A DNA stretch of 64,000 nucleotides, taken from Massilia sp. 9096. GTDB lineage: Bacteria; Pseudomonadota; Gammaproteobacteria; Burkholderiales; Burkholderiaceae_D. The stretch is from assembly GCF_000745265.1 (NCBI RefSeq), contig NZ_JQNN01000001.1:992001-1056000 (forward strand). Reading direction: 5' to 3'. Of this stretch, positions 27,038-35,656 are shown piece after piece. The notes under the pieces were generated by a model. That model had not been told where the DNA came from, did not search any database, and saw only the letters and a program-made list of their open reading frames with translations. Positions within the stretch are counted from its first letter, which is position 1; each line of letters begins with the position of its first letter. A program made the translations under genes and the position numbers.

Positions 27038-28677
27038 GGGCCGAGGCTGCGGCGCCCGCAGGCCGCGCGCGCGCACACACGTCCGCGCGCCGGCGCCTGC
27101 AGGCGCATGCGCCCGTGCTGGCACTGCTGGCGGCCGTCTACGTCGGACTGTTCCTGCGCCTGGGCGGCATCCCGCTGTTCGACGTCGACGAGGGCGCGTT
27201 CGCCGAAGCCACGCGCGAGATGCTCGCGCGCGGCGACTATGTCTCGACCTGGCTGAACGGCCAGCCGCGCTTCGACAAGCCGATCCTGATCTACTGGCTG
27301 CAGGCGGCGTCCAGTAAGGTGTTCGGCCTGAACGAGTTCGACCTGCGCCTGCCCTCGAGCCTGGCCAGCTGCGCCTGGATCGCGGCCGTCTACGCCCTCA
27401 CGCGGCGCTTCACGGACAGGGGCACCGCCTGGGCCGCCGCCTTCATCGCCGCCACCAGCGCGGGCGTGACCGTGATCGGACGCGGCGCGATTGCCGATGC
27501 GCTGCTCAACCTTTTGCTGGCGCTGGCGATCTTCGACATCATCCGCTATCAAGCGCAATCGCCGGTCGACACGCGGCCCGGCCTGCGCCGCCGCGTGTTC
27601 CTCTGGATCGGCCTGGGCCTGCTGACCAAGGGGCCGGTGGCGCTGCTGGTGCCGGGCGCCGCCAGTGCGCTGGCCTATGCCGCGCTCGGCCGCCTGCGCG
27701 AATGGTGGCGCGCGCTGCGCGACCCGGCCGGCTGGCTGATCCTGCTGGCGGTGGCGGCGCCATGGTACTTGCTCGAATATGGCCGGCGCGGCGATGCGTT
27801 CCTGGCCGGCTTCTTCATGCGCCACAACGTCGAGCGTTTCATGGCGCCGCTGCAGGGCCACGGCGGCGGCGTGCTGTATTACGCGCCCGCCGTGCTGTTG
27901 CTCGTGCTGCCCTACAGCGGTTTGTTCCTGGCGACGCTGCCGACCCTGCGCACCGCCTGGCGCGCGCGGCGCGACGATCCGGCCGGCGTCTTCCTGTGGT
28001 GCTGGTTCCTGTTTGTCTTCGTCTTCTTTTCGCTCGCGTCGACCAAGCTGCCGCATTACCTGCTGTATGGGGCGACGCCACTGTTCGTCCTGATGGCGCG
28101 TGCGCGCCATCGCCTGCGCTCGAATCTGTCCGGGCATGGGCTCGCTTTTGCGCCGGGGCTGTTGTTCCTTGGTGCCGTGCTGGCCTTGCCCTTCGTGCTG
28201 GCGCACTCGGCCCCGGGGATCGGCAATGCCTATCTCCGCGAGGCGCTGGGCCGGCCCGAGGTCTTCGGCCCGGCTTGGCTGGCCGGGGCCGCGCTCCTGT
28301 TTGGGACCGTGCTCGGCCTGGTTCTGTGGCGCCGGGCGCCGCTGTGGCCACGCCTGGCGGCAACGGGGCTGGCCTGCGCCGGCGCCACCGGCGCCTTGTT
28401 GCTGCCGGCCCTCGCCGAACTGCAGCAGGGACCGGTCAAGGAAGCGGCCTTGCTGGCGCGTAGCCGGGGCTGGGCGGTGCACAGCTGGCGCATCAACGCG
28501 CCCAGCTTCTCGCTCTACCGCGGCGCCGTCACGCCGGGCGCGGCCGGTCCCGGCGCCGCGGCCAGGCCGGGGCCGGGGCAGGTGATCCTGACGCGCAGCG
28601 ACGCGCTGCCGGCGCTGGGTCCGGTGCACGTACTGTACCGCAAGGGCGGGGTCGTCCTCCTGCGGATGCCGGGGTGA
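27034..28677 (+). CDS. ArnT/PMT-like membrane glycosyltransferase (GT39/GT83)
   Basis: A 547-residue polytopic protein with about 11-12 membrane helices. The first periplasmic loop carries FDVDEGAFAEATREML, with the acidic residues expected for this superfamily, and FDKPILIYWLQ follows. Such enzymes move a sugar from undecaprenyl phosphate to lipid A, protein or glycan on the periplasmic side. The GTG start at 27034 overlaps the previous stop (GTGA) and has a strong GGGGGAG site. With the GT2, PAP2 and LAB_N neighbours it suggests modification of lipid A or another envelope glycolipid; the acceptor is unknown. Confidence 0.9.
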   Translation: MRAEAAAPAGRARAHTSARRRLQAHAPVLALLAAVYVGLFLRLGGIPLFDVDEGAFAEATREMLARGDYVSTWLNGQPRFDKPILIYWLQAASSKVFGLNEFDLRLPSSLASCAWIAAVYALTRRFTDRGTAWAAAFIAATSAGVTVIGRGAIADALLNLLLALAIFDIIRYQAQSPVDTRPGLRRRVFLWIGLGLLTKGPVALLVPGAASALAYAALGRLREWWRALRDPAGWLILLAVAAPWYLLEYGRRGDAFLAGFFMRHNVERFMAPLQGHGGGVLYYAPAVLLLVLPYSGLFLATLPTLRTAWRARRDDPAGVFLWCWFLFVFVFFSLASTKLPHYLLYGATPLFVLMARARHRLRSNLSGHGLAFAPGLLFLGAVLALPFVLAHSAPGIGNAYLREALGRPEVFGPAWLAGAALLFGTVLGLVLWRRAPLWPRLAATGLACAGATGALLLPALAELQQGPVKEAALLARSRGWAVHSWRINAPSFSLYRGAVTPGAAGPGAAARPGPGQVILTRSDALPALGPVHVLYRKGGVVLLRMPG

Positions 28678-28683
28678 GCCGGC

Positions 28684-29487
28684 ATGCGCGCCGCCATGCC
28701 TTCCCCCTGGATCTGGGCCCCGCCCGGGGTCGCCGCGCTGCTGTTCCTGCTGGTGCTGGCCACCGGCAGCAACCGGAGCATATTCCTGTGGCTGAACCAC
28801 GGCGGCCAGGTGCTCGGCCCCGCCGTCTGGCTGCACCTGACGATGCTGGGCGACGGCGGGGTCGCGCTGGCGCTGGTGCTGCCGACGATCCGGCGCGCGC
28901 CGCGTGCATTCTGGGCGGCGCTGGTGGCGGCCGTGATCGCCGGCTTGTGGACCCAGGTGACCAAGCAGGTGATCGACCTGCCGCGCCCTCTCGGGGTGTT
29001 TGCGCCCGAGTTCTTCTACCAGGCCGGGCCGGCCTACCGCCACGTGTCCTTCCCGTCCGGCCATGCGGCGGCGGCGTTCGCGCTGGCCGGGATCTGGGTG
29101 ATGGGCGTCGGCCGGCACTGGCTGCTGCGCGCGGCGCTGCTGCTGGTGGCGACGCTGGTCGGGCTGTCGCGCATCATGCTCGGCGTGCACTGGCCGCTGG
29201 ACGTACTGTGGGGCATGCTGGGCGGCTGGATCGGCGCCTGGCTCGGACTGGCCATGTACGGGCGCCGGGGCTGGCGCACATCGGGGCCGGGCGGTTTCCT
29301 GGTCGGCGCCTTGTTGCTGGCGGTGGCGGCCTGGCTGCTGGTCAGCCGCCACATCGGCATCCCCGCGATCATGCCGATGCAGCGCGCGATCGGCAGCGTC
29401 TGCCTGGCGTGGGGTGCCTGGGAAATGCTGCGCATGCTGGCGCCCATGGGATGGTGGCGCGCACAGAAAAGGAGATGGGATGGATGA
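28684..29487 (+). CDS. PAP2-family membrane phosphatase
   Basis: A 267-residue polytopic phosphatase. The three motifs are complete: K94-x6-R101-P, the FPSGH motif at 123-127, and SRIMLGVHWPLD with the catalytic His and Asp. Such enzymes remove phosphate from lipid phosphates, for example undecaprenyl pyrophosphate recycling or lipid A dephosphorylation/transfer (LpxT/LpxE type). It follows the ArnT-like gene by six bases and overlaps the next gene by eight, clearly in one operon. Confidence 0.92.
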   Translation: MRAAMPSPWIWAPPGVAALLFLLVLATGSNRSIFLWLNHGGQVLGPAVWLHLTMLGDGGVALALVLPTIRRAPRAFWAALVAAVIAGLWTQVTKQVIDLPRPLGVFAPEFFYQAGPAYRHVSFPSGHAAAAFALAGIWVMGVGRHWLLRAALLLVATLVGLSRIMLGVHWPLDVLWGMLGGWIGAWLGLAMYGRRGWRTSGPGGFLVGALLLAVAAWLLVSRHIGIPAIMPMQRAIGSVCLAWGAWEMLRMLAPMGWWRAQKRRWDG

Positions 29488-29755
29488 GGACACGTGGTGG
29501 CTGCTGCTCGGCTTCGGCGGCCAGGCCCTGTTCATGGGGCGCTTCGTGCTGCAATGGTTCGCCAGCGAGCGCCGGCAGCGCAGCGTGATCCCGGTGTCCT
29601 TCTGGTACCTGAGCATCGCCGGGGCACTGGTGCTGCTGGTGTACGCACTGCACCGGCACGACCCGGTATTCACGGCGGGGCAGGGACTGGGGGTGGCGAT
29701 CTACCTGCGCAACCTGCACCTGATCCGCGCCGAGCGCGCCCGCGCGCGCGCGTAG
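29480..29755 (+). CDS. Lipid A biosynthesis N-terminal domain (LAB_N) protein
   Basis: A 91-residue protein with three hydrophobic segments and the LAB_N signature (LLLGFGGQALFMGRFVLQWF, then SVIPVSFWYLSIAGALVLL and GVAIYLRNLHLI). The function of this domain is not established; it accompanies lipid A or glycolipid sugar-transfer genes. The ATG at 29480 is inside the previous gene with AGGAG five bases upstream. It is the last gene of the four-gene operon. Confidence 0.9.
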   Translation: MDEDTWWLLLGFGGQALFMGRFVLQWFASERRQRSVIPVSFWYLSIAGALVLLVYALHRHDPVFTAGQGLGVAIYLRNLHLIRAERARARA

Positions 29756-29770
29756 GCGGGCACGCCCTGG

Positions 29771-30754
29771 CTATTCGCGTCCGAACTGCGGATTCGGCCG
29801 GGTCATGTAATACCATTCCTGGTTCGGTCCGGCATTGGTGTCCGGGAACAGGATGCGGCCCGAGAATTCGGCCGTGACCGGGGTGCCGTCGGCGCGCACG
29901 CCGATCTGCTCGCCTTCGCTGACCGCGTCGAAGCTGGCCCATTCGCGCGTGAAGCGGTCGCCCGCATCCAGCTTGTCGTGCACGACGACCATCTGCAGCG
30001 CTTCCATCTCCTCGAAAGGGAGCGGCTGAGGCTCGGGCGCGTCCACGACTTTCAGGAAGGCGAGGGTGTTGATGATCGCGCGGTAAGCCACTTCCGGCGC
30101 TTGCGGATCGCGGTGCTGGCCGCATTCCAGCGTCAGCGCATAGCCGCCGGTGCTGCGCATGTACTCGGTGGTCCCGACGCCGTAGCGCAGCACGGTCTCG
30201 AGTTCGGCCGCGCCAGCGCCGCTGTTGCGCGTGCGGCGCTGCACGCCACCGCCATAGGCCGCCATCCAGCCGGTGACGAAGCGGCGCACACCGAGCCGGC
30301 GTGCCAGCGCACGCTCCTGCGCCATGTGGCTGAATGGTTCGAGCGGACCGTCATTATCGGGCGGGCCCACCATCACGAATGGTTCGCCGTGGGCGGCATT
30401 GAACGAGTGCAGGTCGAGCAGCACGTCGTGCTGCGCCAGCAGCGGGCACAGCCAGTTGGCAACGCGGTCTTCGAAGTCCTGCGGGTTCGCCTTCGGGAAC
30501 AGGTCGCGGTTCAGGTTGCGGTCGCCCGAGCGCGTGCCTTGGGCGTAGGCCAGCGGGTTGACGATCGGGACGAAGGTCACGCTGCCACGCTGGATGGCCA
30601 ACTGGCCGTCGTCGATCTGCGCCATGACGCGCCGGATGGCTTCGGTGCCGCAGGTCTCGTTGCCATGGGTCGCGCCCATGACGATCACGCGCGGACCCGG
30701 CGCCTGGCCGGTGTAGTTGAAGGATTTGAAGTGCAGTTGGCTGGCAGCGCTCAT
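29771..30754 (-). CDS. Succinylglutamate desuccinylase/aspartoacylase family deacylase
   Basis: A 327-residue zinc hydrolase of the AstE/AspA (M14-like) family. HGNETCG carries the first zinc ligands and LLDLHSFN the later histidine; the catalytic Glu is probably in LTLECGQH. Members remove acyl groups from amino acids such as N-acetylaspartate or succinylglutamate. The ATG at 30754 has GGAAG upstream; the frame runs on to 30919 without support. No arginine-catabolic (ast) genes are nearby, so the substrate is open. Confidence 0.88.
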   Translation of the reverse strand: MSAASQLHFKSFNYTGQAPGPRVIVMGATHGNETCGTEAIRRVMAQIDDGQLAIQRGSVTFVPIVNPLAYAQGTRSGDRNLNRDLFPKANPQDFEDRVANWLCPLLAQHDVLLDLHSFNAAHGEPFVMVGPPDNDGPLEPFSHMAQERALARRLGVRRFVTGWMAAYGGGVQRRTRNSGAGAAELETVLRYGVGTTEYMRSTGGYALTLECGQHRDPQAPEVAYRAIINTLAFLKVVDAPEPQPLPFEEMEALQMVVVHDKLDAGDRFTREWASFDAVSEGEQIGVRADGTPVTAEFSGRILFPDTNAGPNQEWYYMTRPNPQFGRE

Positions 30755-30836
30755 GCTCGGGCTTCCGGGAGAAAATGGTGCGGGCATTGTAGCGGGAAAG
30801 CGGCGCGCGGCAAGCGGTGGCTGGCGGCGCCGGCCA

Positions 30837-30866
30837 TTGGCGTGGGCGCGTCCAGCATGGCACAAT
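30837..30866 (+). promoter_or_regulatory. Possible promoter for the acyltransferase gene
   Basis: TTGGCG (30837-30842) and CACAAT (30861-30866) are separated by 18 bases, a plausible sigma-70 promoter. It leaves a leader of about 115 bases that contains the 12-bp tandem repeats. Confidence 0.4.
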
Positions 30867-30912
30867 CGGGCGGCTTCGTCGATTCGCACGCTCCTTTGCG
30901 AGCTTACCCGCA

Positions 30913-30960
30913 CGCTCATTCATGCGCTCATCCACCCGCTCATCCACCCGCTCATCCACC
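30913..30960. repeat. 12-bp tandem repeats in the acyltransferase leader
   Basis: Three perfect copies of CGCTCATCCACC (30925-30936, 30937-30948, 30949-30960) are preceded by a degenerate one (CGCTCATTCATG, 30913-30924). They lie about 30 bases before the ATG of the acyltransferase in a pyrimidine-rich leader with no clear ribosome site. Copy-number change here could alter expression. Confidence 0.85.
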
Positions 30961-30989
30961 CTCTTATTTACCCCATCATCTGCACACCC

Positions 30990-32150
30990 ATGAACCGCGC
31001 CGACACCACCCATGCCGCACGCCGCATCCACGGCCTGGACACCCTGCGCGCGCTCGCGGTCACGCTGGTGGTGCTGCATCACTACACACTGTTCGTCAGC
31101 GATGCGGCCACCTTCGGCTGGGTCGGCGAGATCGGCTGGGCCGGCGTCGACCTGTTCTTCGCGCTGTCCGGCTACCTGATCGGCAACCAGATCTTCAGGG
31201 CGCTCGGCCGGCCGCAAGGCTTGTCGATGCCGCGTTTTTACGCGCGCCGCCTGTTGCGCACGCTGCCGAATTTCTACGTGGTGCTGGCGCTGTACGCCTT
31301 GTGGCCGGCCTGGCGCGGGTCGACGCCGATGCTGCCGCTGTGGCAGTACCTGACGTTCACGCAGAACATCCACCTCGAGCCGGGCACCGCCTTTTCGCAC
31401 GCCTGGTCGCTGTGCATCGAAGAGCAGTTCTACATGCTGCTGCCGGCGGCCGCGGCGTTCGGCGCATTCCTGGGACGCAGTGGCACGTCGCCGCGCTGGG
31501 CCTGGGCGATGCTGGCGCTCGGCTGGATCGCCGGCATGCTGGTGCGCGCCACGATCTGGCACGACGGCCAGGGCGCCGCCAACTGGATGCATCACTACTA
31601 CAAGTACGTGTATTACTCGAGCTGGTGCCGCTGCGACGAGCTGCTGGCCGGCGTCGCCCTGGCCCTGCTCAAGAACCGCCATGGCGGCGCCTGGCAGCGC
31701 GTGCTCGCGCACGGCAACCGGCTGCTGGCGGCGGGCGCGGCGGCGATCGGGGCGGCGTTCCACTGGTTCGCCGCCGACCATTATGGCCTGTGGACGACGG
31801 TGTTCGGCTACCCGCTGCTGGCGCTCGGTTTTTCGCTGCTGATCCTGGCCGCGCTCGCGCCCGGCTCGCTGCTGTACCGCCTGCGCGTGCCGGGCGCGGC
31901 CAGCCTGGCGCTGTGGTCGTATGCGATCTACCTGGTCCACAAGCAGGTCAGCGTGATGCTGGCCAAGCCCCTGGCGGCGGCCGGTTACGGGCCCGAGCAC
32001 CTGTTGACGATCGCGCTGTGCATGCTGGCCTCGGTGCTGGCCGGCTGGCTGCTGTACCGGCTGGTCGAGACGCCCTTCATGCGCCTGCGCGCGCGCTGGG
32101 TGCCGGACAACGCCCCGGTGCGCGAGGCGCGTGCCGAGGCCGAGGCGTAA
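30990..32150 (+). CDS. Membrane O-acyltransferase, acyltransferase-3/OafA family
   Basis: A 386-residue protein with about ten membrane helices. It begins with the family motif RIHGLDTLRALAVTLVVLHH, with catalytic His in the first helix, then GVDLFFALSGYLIG and AWSLCIEEQFYMLLP, which are hallmarks. Such enzymes O-acetylate or succinylate surface polysaccharides, LPS or peptidoglycan. The ATG at 30990 lacks a clear ribosome site and is preceded by tandem repeats. No polysaccharide cluster is adjacent, so the acceptor is unknown. Confidence 0.9.
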   Translation: MNRADTTHAARRIHGLDTLRALAVTLVVLHHYTLFVSDAATFGWVGEIGWAGVDLFFALSGYLIGNQIFRALGRPQGLSMPRFYARRLLRTLPNFYVVLALYALWPAWRGSTPMLPLWQYLTFTQNIHLEPGTAFSHAWSLCIEEQFYMLLPAAAAFGAFLGRSGTSPRWAWAMLALGWIAGMLVRATIWHDGQGAANWMHHYYKYVYYSSWCRCDELLAGVALALLKNRHGGAWQRVLAHGNRLLAAGAAAIGAAFHWFAADHYGLWTTVFGYPLLALGFSLLILAALAPGSLLYRLRVPGAASLALWSYAIYLVHKQVSVMLAKPLAAAGYGPEHLLTIALCMLASVLAGWLLYRLVETPFMRLRARWVPDNAPVREARAEAEA

Positions 32151-32174
32151 AAACCAGCGGGTGCGCGGGCAAAG

Positions 32175-32657
32175 TCAGCGCGTGGCGTCGATGACGTCGA
32201 AGGCGGCCGGCATGTCGGCCAGGAACGCGGTCAGGTGCGCCACCCGCATCGACGGATCGTAGCCCTCGGTCGAGGCGATCGCCGCGCGCAGGCCGGGCAC
32301 GGCTTCTTCGGTGACCGGGCTGGCGTAGGCGTCGATCAGCATGCCGACCAGGTCGCCCGGCACGGCCTGCGCACCGGACCCGCGGCGCAGGCGCGCATGG
32401 ATCGCGGCCAGCAGCGTGCGCTGCATGCGCGGCGTCGGATGTTCGATGTGGGCGAACACGGCCGGCGTGTTCTCGATCGCCGTGCACATGGCGCGCTCGA
32501 TCGCGTCTGGCTTGAGGTCGGAGGCGATGTCGAAACAAGCCGGGTCCCAGCGCGTGCGCGCGTAGCGGTGGCCGGGCGGGAAGGCGTCGACGGTTTCGAG
32601 CCCGAGCGCGCGGCTGGCGCGGGCGAGCAAGTGGGAAAGGACGGGCAGCAGCGGCAT
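32175..32657 (-). CDS. Conserved-looking hypothetical protein
   Basis: A 160-residue predicted soluble helical protein that I do not recognise. It has RYARTRWDPACFDIASDLK near the N-terminus and PGLRAAIASTEGYDPSMRVAHL near the C-terminus. The ATG at 32657 has no clear ribosome site; the frame extends to 32750. Codon use is typical of the region. It converges with the acyltransferase gene (24-base gap). Confidence 0.6.
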   Translation of the reverse strand: MPLLPVLSHLLARASRALGLETVDAFPPGHRYARTRWDPACFDIASDLKPDAIERAMCTAIENTPAVFAHIEHPTPRMQRTLLAAIHARLRRGSGAQAVPGDLVGMLIDAYASPVTEEAVPGLRAAIASTEGYDPSMRVAHLTAFLADMPAAFDVIDATR

Positions 32658-32857
32658 CGGCGTCAAAGTCAAACGAAAATCGAACGCCGGCCAGTGTAGC
32701 AAAAGATCCGGCGCAAGCCGTGGTCGCGCCTCCGGCCAGCGGTGCCGCACCGCGCGAAACGAAGGCGCGGGCGGGCGGTTCCTGCGACCGCCCGCCCGCG
32801 CAGGAAACGATAACGTCAGTCGAACCCGCTCACGCGAACCCGCTCAGGCGAGCTTCC

Positions 32858-33787
32858 TCAGGCAAAGCGCCCGGCGCGGAAGTCCTCGACCGCCTGGATC
32901 AGTTCGGCCTGGGTATTCATCACGAACGGTCCGTACTGCGCGATCGGTTCGCCCAGCGGACGGCCGGCGATCAACAGCAGTCGGCTCGGCTGCGCGGCCT
33001 TGATGCGTACGCCGTCGGCGCCTTCCGCATTGTCGAGGATCGCCATGCGCGCTTGCGGCACACCCTTGCCCTCGACCACGACTTCGCCGCGGAACACGTA
33101 GATGAAGGCGTTGTGGCCGGCCGGCAGCGGCGCGTCGAGCGTCGCGCCTGCCGGCAGTTCGATGTCGAGGTAGATCGGGGCGGTGCCTTCGCGCCGCACC
33201 GCGCCGGCGACGCCGTGCGTGCTGCCGGCGATGACCTGCACCGTGGCGCCCGCGCTGTGCTCACCTCGCAGCGAAAACTTCGGCACGTCCTCGGTCGGGA
33301 TGTCGCGGTACCAGGGCGCACTCATCTTGTCCTTGGCCGGCAGGTTCAGCCACAGCTGGAAGCCTTCCATCAAGCCCTCGTTCTGCTCCGGCATCTCGGA
33401 GTGGGCGACGCCGCGGCCGGCCGTCATCCACTGCACGCCGCCGTCGGTCACCAGGCCTTCATGGCCGGCGCTGTCGCGGTGGCGCATGCGGCCCTTGATC
33501 ATGTAGGTCACGGTCTCGAAGCCGCGGTGCGGGTGCTCGGGGAAGCCGGCGATGTAGTCGCCCGCCTTGTCGCTGCCGAAGGCGTCCAGCATCAGGAAGG
33601 GGTCGAGGCGGCGCTGCAGCGGCTGGGTCAGCACGCGGTTGATCTTGACGCCGGCGCCGTCCATCACGAACTGGCCGCCGACCAGGCGCTCGACGCCGCG
33701 CGAGCGCTCGATGCGCGCATCCGGCACGACGGGGGCCGAAGCGGCGGCCTCAGTGGGGGCAGACGGGCTGGTGACTGGTTCGCTCAT
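32858..33787 (-). CDS. Pirin family protein
   Basis: A 309-residue double-cupin protein. The metal-binding first cupin is visible in EHPHRGFETVTYMIKG, with VQWMTAGRGVAHSEMP following. Bacterial pirins include quercetin 2,3-dioxygenase-like enzymes (YhaK/YhhW) and redox-linked regulators. GGAG lies nine bases before the ATG. It is downstream of the azoreductase gene on the same strand, but a strong terminator lies between them, immediately before its ribosome site. Confidence 0.93.
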   Translation of the reverse strand: MSEPVTSPSAPTEAAASAPVVPDARIERSRGVERLVGGQFVMDGAGVKINRVLTQPLQRRLDPFLMLDAFGSDKAGDYIAGFPEHPHRGFETVTYMIKGRMRHRDSAGHEGLVTDGGVQWMTAGRGVAHSEMPEQNEGLMEGFQLWLNLPAKDKMSAPWYRDIPTEDVPKFSLRGEHSAGATVQVIAGSTHGVAGAVRREGTAPIYLDIELPAGATLDAPLPAGHNAFIYVFRGEVVVEGKGVPQARMAILDNAEGADGVRIKAAQPSRLLLIAGRPLGEPIAQYGPFVMNTQAELIQAVEDFRAGRFA

Positions 33788-33801
33788 GATCGATCTCCTC
33801 G

Positions 33802-33827
33802 AAAAAAAATGCCGTCGAAGGACGGCA
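33802..33827 (-). terminator. Rho-independent terminator after azoR
   Basis: On the minus strand a 7-bp stem (TGCCGTC, loop CTTC, GACGGCA) is followed by eight T's. It ends azoR transcription. The T-tract abuts the ribosome site of the pirin gene, so pirin expression needs either read-through or a promoter overlapping the hairpin. Confidence 0.9.
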
Positions 33828-33878
33828 CTGGGCGGCGCCGCCGCAGGGCGCGGCGCCGGTGACTACGGCAGACTGGAC

Positions 33879-34472
33879 TTAAACCAGCGATGCGACGGCG
33901 GCGTCGGCTTCGGCCTGGCCCTTGGCCGCGGCTTCCGGACCCATCGCCAGGCCCGACGAGTACACGAAGGTGTTGTCGGTCATGCCCAGGAAGTTCAGCA
34001 GCATGCGCACGTGCGGGACCAGCGGGTCGGCATCCGCCGGGTAGATGCCGCCGCGTGCGGTGGCGACGAACACTTTCTTACCCTTGAGCAGGCCTTCCGG
34101 ACCGGTCTCGGTGTAGCGGAAGGTGACGCCGGCGCGGGCGATGGCGTCGAACCAGGCTTTCAGCTGGACCGGCACGCCGAAGTTGTACATCGGCGCGGCG
34201 ATCACGACCACGTCGGCAGCCTGGATCTCGGCGATCAGCGCGTCATCCAGCGCCACGCGGGCGGACTGCTCGGCGGTGCGCGATTCGGCCGGGGTGAACA
34301 GGGCGCCCAGTGCGGTCTCGTCCAGCACCGGATGCGGCTGCGCGCCGAGGTCGCGCACCTTGATCTGCGCGCCCGGGTAGGCGGCGGCGAACTTGGCGGC
34401 GATGCTGCTGGCGACACGGCTCGATTCCGAGGCGGCGCCGCGGACGCTGGAGTTGATCTGCAGAATGTTCAT
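33879..34472 (-). CDS. azoR: FMN-dependent NADH-azoreductase
   Basis: A 197-residue flavodoxin-fold enzyme beginning [20 protein letters not shown], with [17 protein letters not shown] and the GGIYP loop typical of AzoR. It reduces quinones, azo dyes and nitroaromatics with NADH in the cytoplasm and helps against thiol or quinone stress. AGGGAA precedes the ATG. It is divergent from a LysR regulator, which probably controls it. Confidence 0.95.
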   Translation of the reverse strand: MNILQINSSVRGAASESSRVASSIAAKFAAAYPGAQIKVRDLGAQPHPVLDETALGALFTPAESRTAEQSARVALDDALIAEIQAADVVVIAAPMYNFGVPVQLKAWFDAIARAGVTFRYTETGPEGLLKGKKVFVATARGGIYPADADPLVPHVRMLLNFLGMTDNTFVYSSGLAMGPEAAAKGQAEADAAVASLV

Positions 34473-34592
34473 GGTCGTTCCCTTCGTGTTGGGGTGGTGG
34501 ATTGCGATAGAGACACTTTAGCGGTTCCAAATATAGAGTGGAAGACGATAGAATGGATAACATTATTCAGTCAGTGGAACAATCTGCACGCG

Positions 34593-35516
34593 ATGGACTT
34601 GGAACCGAACGATCTGCTGCTGTTTGCCCGCATCGTCGAGGCTGGCAGCTTCAGCATGGCCGCCCAGCGCCTCGATCTGCCCAAGTCGACCGTATCGCGC
34701 CGCATCGCGCTGCTCGAGGCCAGCCTGGGCGAGCGCCTGCTGCAGCGCACCACGCGCCGCCTGGTGCTGACCGAGTTCGGCGCCAGCCTGCTCGAGCACG
34801 CGCGCAAGGTCGCCGACGAGGTCGAGGCGGCCGGCGCGCTGGCCCAGCATCGCCAGGCCGAGCCGAGCGGCAAGCTGCGCGTGTCGATGCCGCACGACTT
34901 CGCCAACCTGGGCATGGGGCCGCTGCTGGCGCGTTTCATGGAGCGCTATCCGGCGGTGTCGCTGGAACTGGACTTGTCGCCGCGCCGGGTCGACCTGGTC
35001 GCCGAGAATTTCGACGTCGCCATCCGCATGGGCGAACTGCCGGTCGATTCGACGCTCAACGCGCGCCGCGTGGTGATCAATCGCTTGAGCCTGTTCGCCT
35101 CGCCCGGCTACCTGGCGCTGCGCGGCATCCCCGAGCACCCCGACGACCTGGCCAACCACGAGCTGTTGTGCATCCTCAGCCGCAGCGGCGGCCCGGCCCC
35201 GTGGATCCTGCAGCGCGGTAAGGTGCACTGGGAACGTGAAATGCGTCCGCGCCTGACCGCCAATTCACCCGAGGTGCTCGCGCGCGTCGCCAGCGGCGGC
35301 GCCGGTATCGCGATCAGCTCGCTGCTGTACGCGCGGCCCTTCATCGAACGGGGCGAACTGGTGCGCGTGCTGCCGGACTGGGAGATGCCGGAGAGTAATG
35401 GCTGGGCCGTGTTTCCGGGACGGCGGCTGATGCCGGCCAAGCTGCGCGTATTCCTGGATATGCTGGAAGAAGGCTTTTGCAACGAGCAGCGGCGCAGCTT
35501 GGGGGGGGGAGCCTGA
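34593..35516 (+). CDS. LysR-type transcriptional regulator
   Basis: A 307-residue LysR regulator. The HTH (FARIVEAGSFSMAAQRLDLP then KSTVSRRIALLEASLG) occupies about residues 10-50, followed by a substrate-binding domain (KLRVSMPHDFANLGMGPLLA onward). It belongs to the CrgA/AaeR-like subgroup that often responds to quinones or aromatics. The ATG at 34593 gives normal length; the frame is open far upstream but that part overlaps azoR. The 120-bp divergent gap with azoR is the expected operator site. Confidence 0.92.
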   Translation: MDLEPNDLLLFARIVEAGSFSMAAQRLDLPKSTVSRRIALLEASLGERLLQRTTRRLVLTEFGASLLEHARKVADEVEAAGALAQHRQAEPSGKLRVSMPHDFANLGMGPLLARFMERYPAVSLELDLSPRRVDLVAENFDVAIRMGELPVDSTLNARRVVINRLSLFASPGYLALRGIPEHPDDLANHELLCILSRSGGPAPWILQRGKVHWEREMRPRLTANSPEVLARVASGGAGIAISSLLYARPFIERGELVRVLPDWEMPESNGWAVFPGRRLMPAKLRVFLDMLEEGFCNEQRRSLGGGA

Positions 35517-35656
35517 ACGGCGTGCAAAGTTGAATGTCGTTCCCCGACGACATTCTTTCCAAAAATCGAAAAAATCAGCAAAAAGTTTCGATATGGCATT
35601 ACACTGGTTTCGTATTTACACCTTTGGGCGTCACGTCACCCGATCCCTGGAATGCC

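Noticed and set aside
26953..29673. 906-codon minus-strand frame opposite the glycolipid operon
   Set aside because: Composition is Arg/Gln/His-rich antisense noise; four well-defined genes lie on the plus strand.
30913..30960. 12-bp repeats as a CRISPR or iteron array
   Set aside because: Units are directly adjacent without spacers and there are no cas or replication genes nearby.
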